NCBI RefSeq assembly: GCF_020991005.1
Contig: NZ_JAJLLW010000001.1
Location: forward strand, 124,001 to 188,000
DNA length: 64,000 nt
DNA from: Halomonas sp. CUBES01
Lineage (GTDB): Bacteria; Pseudomonadota; Gammaproteobacteria; Pseudomonadales; Halomonadaceae
Reading direction: 5' to 3'
Shown here: in pieces, positions 1 through 7,858 of the stretch
How positions within the stretch are numbered: position 1 is the first letter of the stretch
Layout of the letters: each line of letters begins with the position of its first letter
Notes under the pieces: generated by a model
What the model was told of the DNA's origin: nothing
The model's input: only the letters and a program-made list of their open reading frames with translations
The model's database searches: none
Made by a program: the position numbers and the translations under genes

Positions 1-168
1 AACGAGATTGTTGAGGGTGAACAGCAACGCCCGGGTATCGCCGTCATTGACCAGCCAGTAGCAGAGAGCCCCCGCCAGCAACATGGCGACCCCCACATGC
101 CAGCGACAGCCCAGCATCACCAGCAGGACACCGAGCGCGATGGCGCCCACTTCCAGGCCACCGATCAT
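1..168 (-). CDS. dctM: TRAP transporter large permease DctM, N-terminal part only
   Basis: This is the first 56 or so residues of a hydrophobic membrane protein that runs off the left edge of the window. The visible part begins MIGGLEVGAIALG and forms one to two membrane helices, as at the N-terminus of DctM-type large TRAP subunits. The start codon overlaps the stop of the small subunit gene in an ATGA arrangement, which fits translational coupling in a dctP-dctQ-dctM operon. DctM forms the sodium-driven channel that accepts substrate from the periplasmic binding protein. The identity rests mainly on position, because only a short piece is visible. Confidence 0.75.
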   Translation of the reverse strand, partial: MIGGLEVGAIALGVLLVMLGCRWHVGVAMLLAGALCYWLVNDGDTRALLFTLNNLV

Positions 169-671
169 GGACGCTCTCCTCCCGTTGCCGCTTCCCTGGC
201 GTCCCCGGTCAGTTGGAGAACGCTCTTATGGAGCGCGCAGACCCCGAGCAGAGCGAGGCCCGCCAGCATGGCGACCTGGGGGATCCATTGCGGAATGCCT
301 AGTTGCACGCTCTGGGCGCCGTAGTCGAGGCTGTCGACGGCCAATAGCGCCGTTCGCCATACCAGCAACGCGCTGACCAGCGCCAGCATAAGGTGCGAGA
401 TCGCCAGCAGGGCGCGATTGAGCCTGGCCGGGAAGAGCGTGGCAACGATATCGACCCGGATGTGTCGGTCGTTGACCTCGCACAGCGGCAGGAAACAGGC
501 CACGGTGACCGCGACCAGCATCTGCAGCAGCTCGATGTCCCCCGTAATGGGCGTGGAGAAGAGCCGGCGGCCGAGCATCGAGACCAGCGACATGCCGATC
601 GCCGTCATCAGCAGCACACCACCGACCATGGCCAGCGCCATTGCCGAGCGTTTCAATATGACACCCATCAT
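165..671 (-). CDS. dctQ: TRAP transporter small permease DctQ
   Basis: The protein has about 168 residues and four predicted membrane helices, the usual layout of the small TRAP subunit. The segment around TPITGDIELLQMLV matches the typical first DctQ loop. I start it at the ATGATG at 671/668, because a GGAGG lies five bases upstream; an upstream ATG at 701 has no ribosome site. It sits between dctP (51 bases upstream) and dctM (4-base overlap), so the three should be co-transcribed. With DctM it imports the solute captured by DctP, probably an aromatic or organic acid given the neighbouring catabolic genes. The substrate is inference. Confidence 0.88.
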   Translation of the reverse strand: MMGVILKRSAMALAMVGGVLLMTAIGMSLVSMLGRRLFSTPITGDIELLQMLVAVTVACFLPLCEVNDRHIRVDIVATLFPARLNRALLAISHLMLALVSALLVWRTALLAVDSLDYGAQSVQLGIPQWIPQVAMLAGLALLGVCALHKSVLQLTGDAREAATGGERP

Positions 672-722
672 AAAGGCCTCCGTGCGCCTTCGGCACGCCA
701 TTCGGTCAATCCGGTCATCGCG

Positions 723-1799
723 TCACTCCGCGCGTCGCAGGTCAGGGGCATGCTCGGCGACGACCGACGCGAGTTGCTCGACCAGTGCACCACGGTCAGT
801 ATCGTTGTCGCCGGCGGCGATCCAGTCCTCGACGATGCCACGGGTGGCGTCGCGCATATCGTCATAGGCGGCGTCATCAAGCGTTATCATCGTCTGGTCG
901 GGGTCGCCTTCCAGGCGTGTCTTGACCTTGTCGATCGCTTCGTCCCAGGCGCGGCCGAAGCGAACCGACAGCGTCTCTCCGCTCAGCGAATCGAGTACCT
1001 GACGCGCCTTCTCGGGTAGCCGGTCATAGCTTTGCTGGTTCATCAGCAGCGCCAGCACCGTCACCGTCGGCGTCGCCTGATCGGCCGCCGTCTCGATGTG
1101 GTAGCGGGTAACCTCGTCGAGTTTCGTCGGTGGCACGACTTCCCAGCCAGCCGATGCGCCATCGATAACGCCCTTGGCCAGTGTGTCGGCGATCTGGGCC
1201 GGTGGCATGCTCACCGCCGAGGCGCCGAGCATGTCGATCACGTTCGAGGCCATGCGCGTGGGCGCGCGCAGTCGCAGCCCCTGCATATCGGCGCGGTCGT
1301 GGACCGGGGTTTCCCGGGTATGGAAGACGCTGCCGCCATCGCTATGTACGGCGAGCACCTTGTAATCGGCAAAGTCCGCCGCGGCGGGCCCCTGGGTGAA
1401 TGCCCAGGCGATACGGCTGGCCTCGACGCCACCGGCAGGCAGCATGAAGGGCAGTTCCAGCGCCTCGCTGCGCGGGAAGCGACCTGCTGAATAACCCAGT
1501 GCGGTCCAGGCGACATCGACGACCCCGTTGCGCACCATGTCGGCGAGCTGCGCCGGGGTGCCGCCCAGTTGCATGGACGGGTATATCTGGCAGCGCAGCT
1601 CTCCCTCGGACTGGGTTTCGAGATCCTCGCACCAGGGCTCGATGACGTGCTGCTGGGCGTTGGACATCGCCGGCAGGAAATGCGCAATGCGCAGGGTGGT
1701 TGCCGCCGACGCCGCCTGGCTGGTCAAGCTGAGTACCAGACAGAGCCCCCACACCCGTTTCAAGCAGTGCATCATGGTTGCCGCGTTTTTCATTGTCAT
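723..1799 (-). CDS. dctP: TRAP transporter periplasmic substrate-binding protein DctP
   Basis: This 358-residue secreted protein has a signal peptide (hydrophobic core GLCLVLSLTSQAASA) followed by TLRIAHFLPAMS, the first strand of DctP-family binding proteins. The start at 1799 is chosen because an AGGAGG lies seven bases upstream; an in-frame extension to 1991 has no such site and overlaps the P450 fusion gene. It is the first gene of a dctPQM set and lies 64 bases downstream of the P450 fusion, reading the same way, so uptake and ring oxidation may share a transcript. The likely ligand is an aromatic carboxylate such as a phenylacetate derivative, by context only. Confidence 0.88.
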   Translation of the reverse strand: MTMKNAATMMHCLKRVWGLCLVLSLTSQAASAATTLRIAHFLPAMSNAQQHVIEPWCEDLETQSEGELRCQIYPSMQLGGTPAQLADMVRNGVVDVAWTALGYSAGRFPRSEALELPFMLPAGGVEASRIAWAFTQGPAAADFADYKVLAVHSDGGSVFHTRETPVHDRADMQGLRLRAPTRMASNVIDMLGASAVSMPPAQIADTLAKGVIDGASAGWEVVPPTKLDEVTRYHIETAADQATPTVTVLALLMNQQSYDRLPEKARQVLDSLSGETLSVRFGRAWDEAIDKVKTRLEGDPDQTMITLDDAAYDDMRDATRGIVEDWIAAGDNDTDRGALVEQLASVVAEHAPDLRRAE

Positions 1800-1863
1800 T
1801 GGATTGCCTCCTAACTCCGTTGATAGGACCTCTGGGCGGGTGCCAGTCGCGACACCGGCGTCC

Positions 1864-4800
1864 TCAGGCCGGCAGCTTTGCCTCGCTCGCCACCAGGGCC
1901 AGCACGCCCTCTGCCCAGTCCAGCGCCACGTCCGAGGCGGCAAGCGCGCCGCTGGCATCGTGGCGGCCGTACTCCCCGATTTGCGTTGCACCGCAGGCTA
2001 TCAAGGCCTCGGTGAGCCGTTCGCTGCCCCGGGAATAGGTCTTGGCGTAGCTGCTGTCGCCCAGCCCCAGGCTTGCAAAGCGAATCCCGGCGAGGTCTGG
2101 CGCGTCATCGCGCAGCGCTTCGTAGAATCCGCGTGCGCCGCTGGGCACCTCGCCGTCGCCGTAGGTCGAGCAGACGATGAGGTAGAACCGTTCCGGGTCG
2201 AGCGAAGGCGGGTCGGTGTCGGCGAGATCCGCCACGCTTACCGCGCAGCGCCCGTCGAGGGAGTACTCGAGTTCCTCGGCGACCAACTCGGCGTTGCCGG
2301 ACTCGGTACCGAACAGAATGCTGATCGTGAGGTCGCCCAGACGGTCGCCGCCGTCAGTGGTGCGCTGCGCGTCATATTCGACCACCAGCGACTCATCCCG
2401 CGCCGCCGCCAAAAGCGCTTCGAGCGTGGCCAGTTTGGTGCGTACCCGCCCCAGCGGGGGTTGCATGCGCTCCAGATGATCGATCCGCCGCCAGCCGTCG
2501 ATGTCGGTTGCTCCCGAGTGGGGGACGAGCCCATCGCGCTGGCAGCGCACCTCGCCGGCGGCGATATCGGCGCCGATCACGCCGGCAAGCGCCCGGGCGT
2601 CGGTGCGCTGGTCTGGGATCGTGCCCCGGGCGCCGCGCCGCCGCCAGCCGGCCAGATAGAGCCCGGCCTCGACGCGCCCGGTCTCGGAAGCTGCCGGCAG
2701 CTCGGACAGCGCGCTTGATATAGCGTCCGCCGGGTCGGGCACGAAGCCGATGGCGGTAATCACCGCGTCCACCGCCAGCGCGACGGTCTCTTCATGGTGG
2801 TAGAGCACGACACCCTCGACCCGGGTCTGCCCGTCGATGCGCTCGGGTACCGCCTCGAACCACCACTCGACCGTCATGCGTGGCGCTTCTTCGACCTCGA
2901 CCCTGCCCACGCCCGGCAGCGTACGCAGCGCGTCCAGCCGGGCGTCCTTGCCCTCCGGCGCGCTGTCAGGGTTGACACCGTGGAGGCGATGTTCGATGCC
3001 CGAAAAGCGGCTCAGCTCGCGGATCATCACCGGATCGAAGCGTGCCTGCTGTGCGCTTGAGCGACCGATGATATGAAGGGTGTCGATCTCACGGGTCAGG
3101 GCACCGTGCACGGCATCGTCGATGTCGCTGCCCTCGAGGTCGGCGGCGCGAATCGACAGCAGTCGCAGCACGTCGATGGCCACATTACCCTGCCCGATAA
3201 TCGCCACGTGTCGGCCTAGCCTCGGCGTTTCGGTCTCGTCCGGGTGGCCATTCAGCCGCCGGGTAATGCAGCCCGCGCCGTACACCCGGGCCAGGGCATC
3301 ACCAGGGATCTCCAGCCGACGATCCGCGTGTACGCCGGAGGCGAGCACCACCGCGTCGTAGCTAGCCCGCAGGTCATCGACGGTGACATGCTGGCCGATG
3401 GTGGTGTTGCCGATAAAGCGCACCTTGGGGGAGTCGAACAGGCGGTCGAACTGGCGCGCCACGGCCTTGGTGCCCTGGTGGTCGCCGGCGACGCCGTAGC
3501 GCAGCAGCCCATAGGGCACCGGAAGGCGGTCAAACAGGTCGATGTGGGCGCCGGGCATGCGGCGCTGGATTTCCTTGGCGGTGAAACAGCCCGCCGGCCC
3601 CGCCCCCACAATGGCCACATGCGGGGTCGCCTCGGATTCGGCGGCAGATCCCACCTGACCACGGACCGACATGGATACACCGCTGCCTTCGAGCGGACGC
3701 ACGTCGTGCCAGATCACCGGCAACGAGAGCATGCCGCGAAACACCCAGCCGCCGATGGTGGGGGCGCGGTCAGGATGCAGTTCAAGGCCATTCAGGTGAT
3801 TGAACAGCAGCGGCAGCGCCACATCGGCAATCTCCGCCCGCGCTGCCCGGGCACCCAGGCAGACATGGGTGCCCTTGCTGAAGGCCAGGTGTGGCTTGAC
3901 CTCGCGATGGATATCGAAGGCGTCCGGGCGATCCCAGATCGATTCATCGCGGTTGGCCGAGAGAATGCAGATGCCCAGCCGCGCCCCTTCCGGCAGCTCG
4001 ACGCCTGCCAGCACGGTGCGTTTCGTGGTCTGGCGCGAATAAAGCCCGATGGGCGCCACCCAGCGAATGGTTTCATCGAACACCGTCGGCCAGAGGCTGG
4101 GGTCGCGTTCCACCGCGCGGCGCTGGTCGGGGTGGGTCAGCATCGCCCAGGCGGCCACGCCCAGGGCGTCGCGTGGCTCGTTCAAGCCGCCGCCGATGCT
4201 CATCTTGATGTTGGCGCGAATCTTCTCCAGCGGCATCTGTTCTTCGGGCGAGGAGAGCAGCGATGAAATCAGGGAATGATCGCGGTGGTGGAGGTGCCAC
4301 GCGAGCATCTCGTCGAGGGCGACATCCACCTCGTCGAAGGAGCGCCTGCCCGCCGCCCAGACCTCCGGGTCGTCGCCGTAGTTGCCGGTGGCGTCGATCA
4401 GCGTCTGCGACCAGCGCTGCAAATCTTCGGCCGAGGCGTTATACAGCCCGAGCAGCGATTTCAGACATTCGGCCGCAAAGGGCGCCGCGAAATCCCAGAT
4501 CAGGTCCGCACCCGGCCCCTTGTCGATGAAGCGGGCCAGCTGCTCGCGGCCCTTGTCATGGAAGGTCTGCGTCCAGACGTTTTTGACCGCATTGGGCTTG
4601 AACACGGTCTGCCACTGGCGCCGCTCGCGGTAGTGTTCCGGGTCGTCGCGGCGCAGCATCGAGTGGCCCATGGCGCGGATCTGCAGCGAGTCCTTTTCAT
4701 TGGCAGAGTAGGTTGCCTGGTCGTGCTCGGTGGTGATCACGGCGTCGTAGCTGGTGATCAGGTAGCGGTTGACGCAGGGCACCCAGTGCACGCCACCCTC

Positions 4801-4902
4801 GCGGCGTAGCCGCTTGTAGATCGGGAAAGGATCCTGATAGAGCGTCTCGAGATCGACCCAGTCCGCCACGGGGGCGGGGCGCGCGTTGATTGGCTTGTTC
4901 AT
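1864..4902 (-). CDS. Cytochrome P450 - adrenodoxin-reductase-like - flavodoxin fusion protein
   Basis: One uninterrupted 1012-residue frame carries three redox modules. Residues 1-400 are a soluble P450: ExxR at 277-280 (DETIR) and the heme loop FSKGTHVCLG at 341-350, with Cys348 as iron ligand. Residues 425-790 resemble adrenodoxin/ferredoxin-NADP reductases: FAD site GAGPAG at 433-438, pyridine-nucleotide site GQGNVA at 570-575, and a GWRRRG segment at 752. Residues 855-1000 are a flavodoxin: FGTESGN at 864, STYGDGE at 912 and GLGDSSY at 946. Electrons should pass from NAD(P)H to FAD to FMN to heme within one chain. The I-helix at 236-246 (IGGGLNEPRDA) lacks the usual acid-threonine pair. 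A GGAG lies five bases before the ATG. The likely role is hydroxylation or O-demethylation of an aromatic acid that feeds the hpa pathway; the substrate is inferred. Confidence 0.9.
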   Translation of the reverse strand: MNKPINARPAPVADWVDLETLYQDPFPIYKRLRREGGVHWVPCVNRYLITSYDAVITTEHDQATYSANEKDSLQIRAMGHSMLRRDDPEHYRERRQWQTVFKPNAVKNVWTQTFHDKGREQLARFIDKGPGADLIWDFAAPFAAECLKSLLGLYNASAEDLQRWSQTLIDATGNYGDDPEVWAAGRRSFDEVDVALDEMLAWHLHHRDHSLISSLLSSPEEQMPLEKIRANIKMSIGGGLNEPRDALGVAAWAMLTHPDQRRAVERDPSLWPTVFDETIRWVAPIGLYSRQTTKRTVLAGVELPEGARLGICILSANRDESIWDRPDAFDIHREVKPHLAFSKGTHVCLGARAARAEIADVALPLLFNHLNGLELHPDRAPTIGGWVFRGMLSLPVIWHDVRPLEGSGVSMSVRGQVGSAAESEATPHVAIVGAGPAGCFTAKEIQRRMPGAHIDLFDRLPVPYGLLRYGVAGDHQGTKAVARQFDRLFDSPKVRFIGNTTIGQHVTVDDLRASYDAVVLASGVHADRRLEIPGDALARVYGAGCITRRLNGHPDETETPRLGRHVAIIGQGNVAIDVLRLLSIRAADLEGSDIDDAVHGALTREIDTLHIIGRSSAQQARFDPVMIRELSRFSGIEHRLHGVNPDSAPEGKDARLDALRTLPGVGRVEVEEAPRMTVEWWFEAVPERIDGQTRVEGVVLYHHEETVALAVDAVITAIGFVPDPADAISSALSELPAASETGRVEAGLYLAGWRRRGARGTIPDQRTDARALAGVIGADIAAGEVRCQRDGLVPHSGATDIDGWRRIDHLERMQPPLGRVRTKLATLEALLAAARDESLVVEYDAQRTTDGGDRLGDLTISILFGTESGNAELVAEELEYSLDGRCAVSVADLADTDPPSLDPERFYLIVCSTYGDGEVPSGARGFYEALRDDAPDLAGIRFASLGLGDSSYAKTYSRGSERLTEALIACGATQIGEYGRHDASGALAASDVALDWAEGVLALVASEAKLPA

Positions 4903-5150
4903 ACGATCTCCATCAAGTCGGCGCTGACGCCTATCGTTATTTGATTAATAATCTACGCTAGATGATCGTTAATAAATTAACAAATAGACTTTATGCACAA
5001 GCCGACATACCCGTGCGCTTCGAGGTTTAACATTAAGATTGCATCTTTCATCGTCCTGGCTACCTTTTCCCGAGCCTCAACGAAAATGGCCGCACACCTG
5101 GGCGTACGGCCATGGGTAGACATTGCCTGTGCCCGAAAGGCGAGGTCGCC
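4903..5150 (-). promoter_or_regulatory. AT-rich control region upstream of the P450 fusion
   Basis: These 248 bases separate the flavin hydroxylase gene from the P450 fusion gene on the same strand. The part from about 4930 to 4995 is much richer in A and T than its surroundings and contains ATTAATAAT at 4944-4952. The same nine bases occur at 7382-7390 in the divergent hpa promoter region. A promoter for the P450-TRAP segment and a shared regulator site are plausible. I could not assign a clear -35/-10 pair. Confidence 0.4.
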
Positions 5151-7028
5151 TCAGGCCATTAGGCGCTGGAAGAAGGCCGCCAGCCGGTCGACCTCGGCGA
5201 GCGGCAGCACGTCGGCGACGTACTGGTCGGGGCGCACCACCACGACCGCGCCTTCGCGGTCGATGCCACGCGTCTCGAAGATGTCTTCGTCAGGGGCCAC
5301 GCCGTAGACGTTTTCAAGGTCGATCAGCGCGAAGGGGCCTACCTCCGGGGTGAACACGTCGGGCACATCCTGGATCGCGACGTCTTCGTGACGCTGCTGG
5401 TAAATCACCTTGATGTCGAACCAGTCAACCCAGGCGCCGCCGGGCAGGTTCGCGTTGAGCGGCGAGTCGGCCGACTGGGTCAGCCACTCGGCAAGGCGCC
5501 GGGTGGCTGAATCGCCCGTCTGGGCGGCGGCGTCGGCAAACACGTAGAGGCGCCAGCGCCCGTCGGCCTGGGCCTGATGGCCCAGGTGCAGCGGGTTGCC
5601 ATCGCATACCCGCGAAACCATGGCCGACTTGAAGCGCTTGCCGACGGGAAAGCCGGTGGCACGCGCCTGGTGCGCGGTGTCGTGGGTGATCAGGGACGGC
5701 TCATATTCGGTCATGAAGCCTGCCGGAAACTCGATGGTGCGCGTGTAGAACGCCTCGAGCTCGCCGGGATCCTCGAACTCTTCGGGGCGTTTGGCCATCA
5801 TCGTCGACCACTCCTTGTCGAACGCGATCAGGTTCCTGGCCACCACCTGGCGCTCGGCGGAGTAGGTTGAGAGCAGGCGGGCCGTGCTGCAGCCGGACAG
5901 CACGTAGCCCAGCTTCCAGCCCAGGTTGAAGCCGTCCTGCATCGAGACGTTCATGCCCTGGCCTGCCTTGGCGCTATGGGTGTGGCAGGCATCGCCGGTG
6001 ATGAACACCCGTGGTAGCTGGCCGGACGCCGGGTGCTCGACGTCGTCAAAGCGATCGGTCAGACGGTGGCCCACCTCGTAGACGCTATGCCAGGCGACGT
6101 TGCGCACGTCGAGGGTGTAGGGCGCAAGAATCTCGTTGGCCTTGGCGATGATCTGCTCGATAGGCGTGTTGCGCACGGCGTTGCTGCCGTCGGCGGGCAC
6201 TTCGCCCAGGTCGACGTACATGCGGAACAGGTGCCCACCCTCGCGGGGAATCAGCAGGATGCTGCCACCGGCATGGGATTGGATGGCGCACTTGGTGCGG
6301 ATGTCGGGGAAGTCGGTGCGCGCGAGTACGTCCATCACCCCCCAGGCGTGGTTGGCCTGGTCGCCGGCCAGGGTACAGCCGATGGCACGGCGCACGCCGC
6401 TGCGTGCGCCGTCACAGCCCACCACGTACTTGGCACGCACGGTGCGCTGCTGCCCTTTCTCGGAGCCGGCCTCCATGCGCAGCGACACGCTCACCGGGTA
6501 GTCACCGTCGTCTGCGACCTCGAGGTCCTCGAACGCAATGCCGAAATCCGGTCGAATCCGCGCCGGGCCGTTGGACGCGGACTCGGCCAGATAGTCGAGC
6601 ACCCGCGCCTGGTTGACGATCAGGTGGGGAAACTCGCTGATGCCTGTGGGGTCATCGGGCGTTCGGGCGGTGCGCACTATGTGCTCGGGCCGGTCGGGAT
6701 CCGGCTTCCAGAACGCCATCTCGGTAATGCGGTAGGCCTCGGCCGTGATGCGGTCGGCAAAGCCGAACGCCTGGAAGGTTTCGACGCTGCGCGCCTGGAT
6801 ACCGTCGGCGTGGCCGATCTCGAGCCGCCCCGGGCGACGCTCGATGATGCGGGTCCGGAGGTGGGGAAACTGTGACAGCTGCGCCGCCATGATCATGCCG
6901 GCCGGGCCGGTGCCGACGATGAGCACATCCACCTCGTCGGGCAGCGTCTCGGGTCGGTCGAGCCCTTCGCCGCGCGGGGATTGAATGCGGGGGTCGCCTG
7001 ACACATAACCGTGATGGTGAAATTGCAT
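5151..7028 (-). CDS. FAD-dependent aromatic ring hydroxylase, 3-hydroxybenzoate 4-monooxygenase / phenol hydroxylase (MobA) family
   Basis: The 625-residue protein has the three hallmarks of class A flavin monooxygenases: the FAD-binding GTGPAG at residues 39-44, the DG motif GCDGARSG at 204-211 and the GD motif FITGDACHTH at 342-351. The last 170 or so residues fit the thioredoxin-like dimerisation domain of the phenol hydroxylase/MobA group, and the length matches that group rather than the 390-residue p-hydroxybenzoate hydroxylase. It would use NAD(P)H and O2 to put a hydroxyl ortho to an existing phenol. With a homoprotocatechuate pathway opposite, 3- or 4-hydroxyphenylacetate is the most economical substrate guess. 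A GAGGAA lies seven bases before the ATG. Confidence 0.88.
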   Translation of the reverse strand: MQFHHHGYVSGDPRIQSPRGEGLDRPETLPDEVDVLIVGTGPAGMIMAAQLSQFPHLRTRIIERRPGRLEIGHADGIQARSVETFQAFGFADRITAEAYRITEMAFWKPDPDRPEHIVRTARTPDDPTGISEFPHLIVNQARVLDYLAESASNGPARIRPDFGIAFEDLEVADDGDYPVSVSLRMEAGSEKGQQRTVRAKYVVGCDGARSGVRRAIGCTLAGDQANHAWGVMDVLARTDFPDIRTKCAIQSHAGGSILLIPREGGHLFRMYVDLGEVPADGSNAVRNTPIEQIIAKANEILAPYTLDVRNVAWHSVYEVGHRLTDRFDDVEHPASGQLPRVFITGDACHTHSAKAGQGMNVSMQDGFNLGWKLGYVLSGCSTARLLSTYSAERQVVARNLIAFDKEWSTMMAKRPEEFEDPGELEAFYTRTIEFPAGFMTEYEPSLITHDTAHQARATGFPVGKRFKSAMVSRVCDGNPLHLGHQAQADGRWRLYVFADAAAQTGDSATRRLAEWLTQSADSPLNANLPGGAWVDWFDIKVIYQQRHEDVAIQDVPDVFTPEVGPFALIDLENVYGVAPDEDIFETRGIDREGAVVVVRPDQYVADVLPLAEVDRLAAFFQRLMA

Positions 7029-7443
7029 AGTCTATTCCTCATTGAGCGTGACGGCCCCGGCTGGCCGTGCATCGCGCAGCGGCCTGGTCGTTCGACAGCG
7101 CAGCCGGGTGCCCTGACCCTTTTCATGCTGAACACTCGCCGACGCGGTGAGGATGTGTTTTACGCCCCCTTGATTGTACTTTTCATAAATATGCCCCCTA
7201 CCTTGGTCGGTATGCCGCCAAATAGCCTCGATTGCTCGTTAATCTATGAATGAGATAGTCGGGAAGCGTCCTTAAAGGCACTTTTTAGACGCATTTCCCG
7301 TCGCTGGATTGCGCATGCGATATCTGTCGAAATGATTGAATACGGTTGCTTGACACAGCATTATCGAACAGTCATTAATATATTAATAATATCGGGCTGG
7401 CCCCGGCCGTTTGCCACCCATGCAGGCTTTCAAGGAGAACGAC
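7029..7443. promoter_or_regulatory. Divergent promoter region between the flavin hydroxylase and hpaF
   Basis: This 415-base stretch has no gene and must drive transcription both ways. On the plus strand a perfect TTGACA lies at 7350-7355, followed about 17 bases later by AT-rich sequence containing a perfect 14-bp palindrome, ATTAATATATTAAT, at 7374-7387. The palindrome overlaps the expected -10 region, so a bound protein could repress or activate hpaF. The AraC-type regulator at 12168-13064 is an obvious candidate. No start site can be fixed by eye. Confidence 0.5.
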
Positions 7444-7830
7444 GTGCCCCATCTGCATATCGAATATTCACCCGGTCTCGCCCAGCGTGTCGACGTTCGT
7501 GAGGTCTGCCGGGCCGCCCATGGGGTGATGACGGCGTCCGCGCTCTTCCCGCTGGCCGGGATCCGTATACGCGCCTTTGCCGCCGATCATTGCATCGTGG
7601 CCGATGACCACCCCGACAACGACTTTCTGGCCATGACATTGAGCGTGGGCAGCGGGCGGTTCCAAAGCGATCTCCAGGCCGCCGGTGAGCAACTCTTCTC
7701 CGCCGTGCAGCAGATGCTTGCCGGCCCGCTATCCACCCCGCATTTCGCCCTGTCGCTGGAAATCCGCGAAATCGATGCCGCGCTGAGCTGGAAAGACACC
7801 CCGATCCATGCCCGGCTATCCAAACAGTGA
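7444..7830 (+). CDS. hpaF: 5-carboxymethyl-2-hydroxymuconate delta-isomerase
   Basis: A small 128-residue enzyme of the tautomerase-like CHMI family that isomerises 5-carboxymethyl-2-hydroxymuconate in the homoprotocatechuate pathway. After the start codon the protein reads PHLHIEYSP, the conserved N-terminus in which the proline exposed by removal of Met is the catalytic residue. The start is the GTG at 7444, because an AAGGAG sits six bases upstream; an ATG at 7411 precedes that site and would bury the proline. It is the first gene of the rightward hpa operon and is followed 28 bases later by hpaE. Confidence 0.9.
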   Translation: MPHLHIEYSPGLAQRVDVREVCRAAHGVMTASALFPLAGIRIRAFAADHCIVADDHPDNDFLAMTLSVGSGRFQSDLQAAGEQLFSAVQQMLAGPLSTPHFALSLEIREIDAALSWKDTPIHARLSKQ

Positions 7831-7858
7831 GCCCCATGCCCCTTCCGGAGGATTCTTG

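Noticed and set aside
1864..4902. The P450 fusion being two or three genes joined by a sequencing error
   Set aside because: All three modules lie in one frame with no internal stop, and each linker is long and has ordinary composition. Re-sequencing would still be a simple control.
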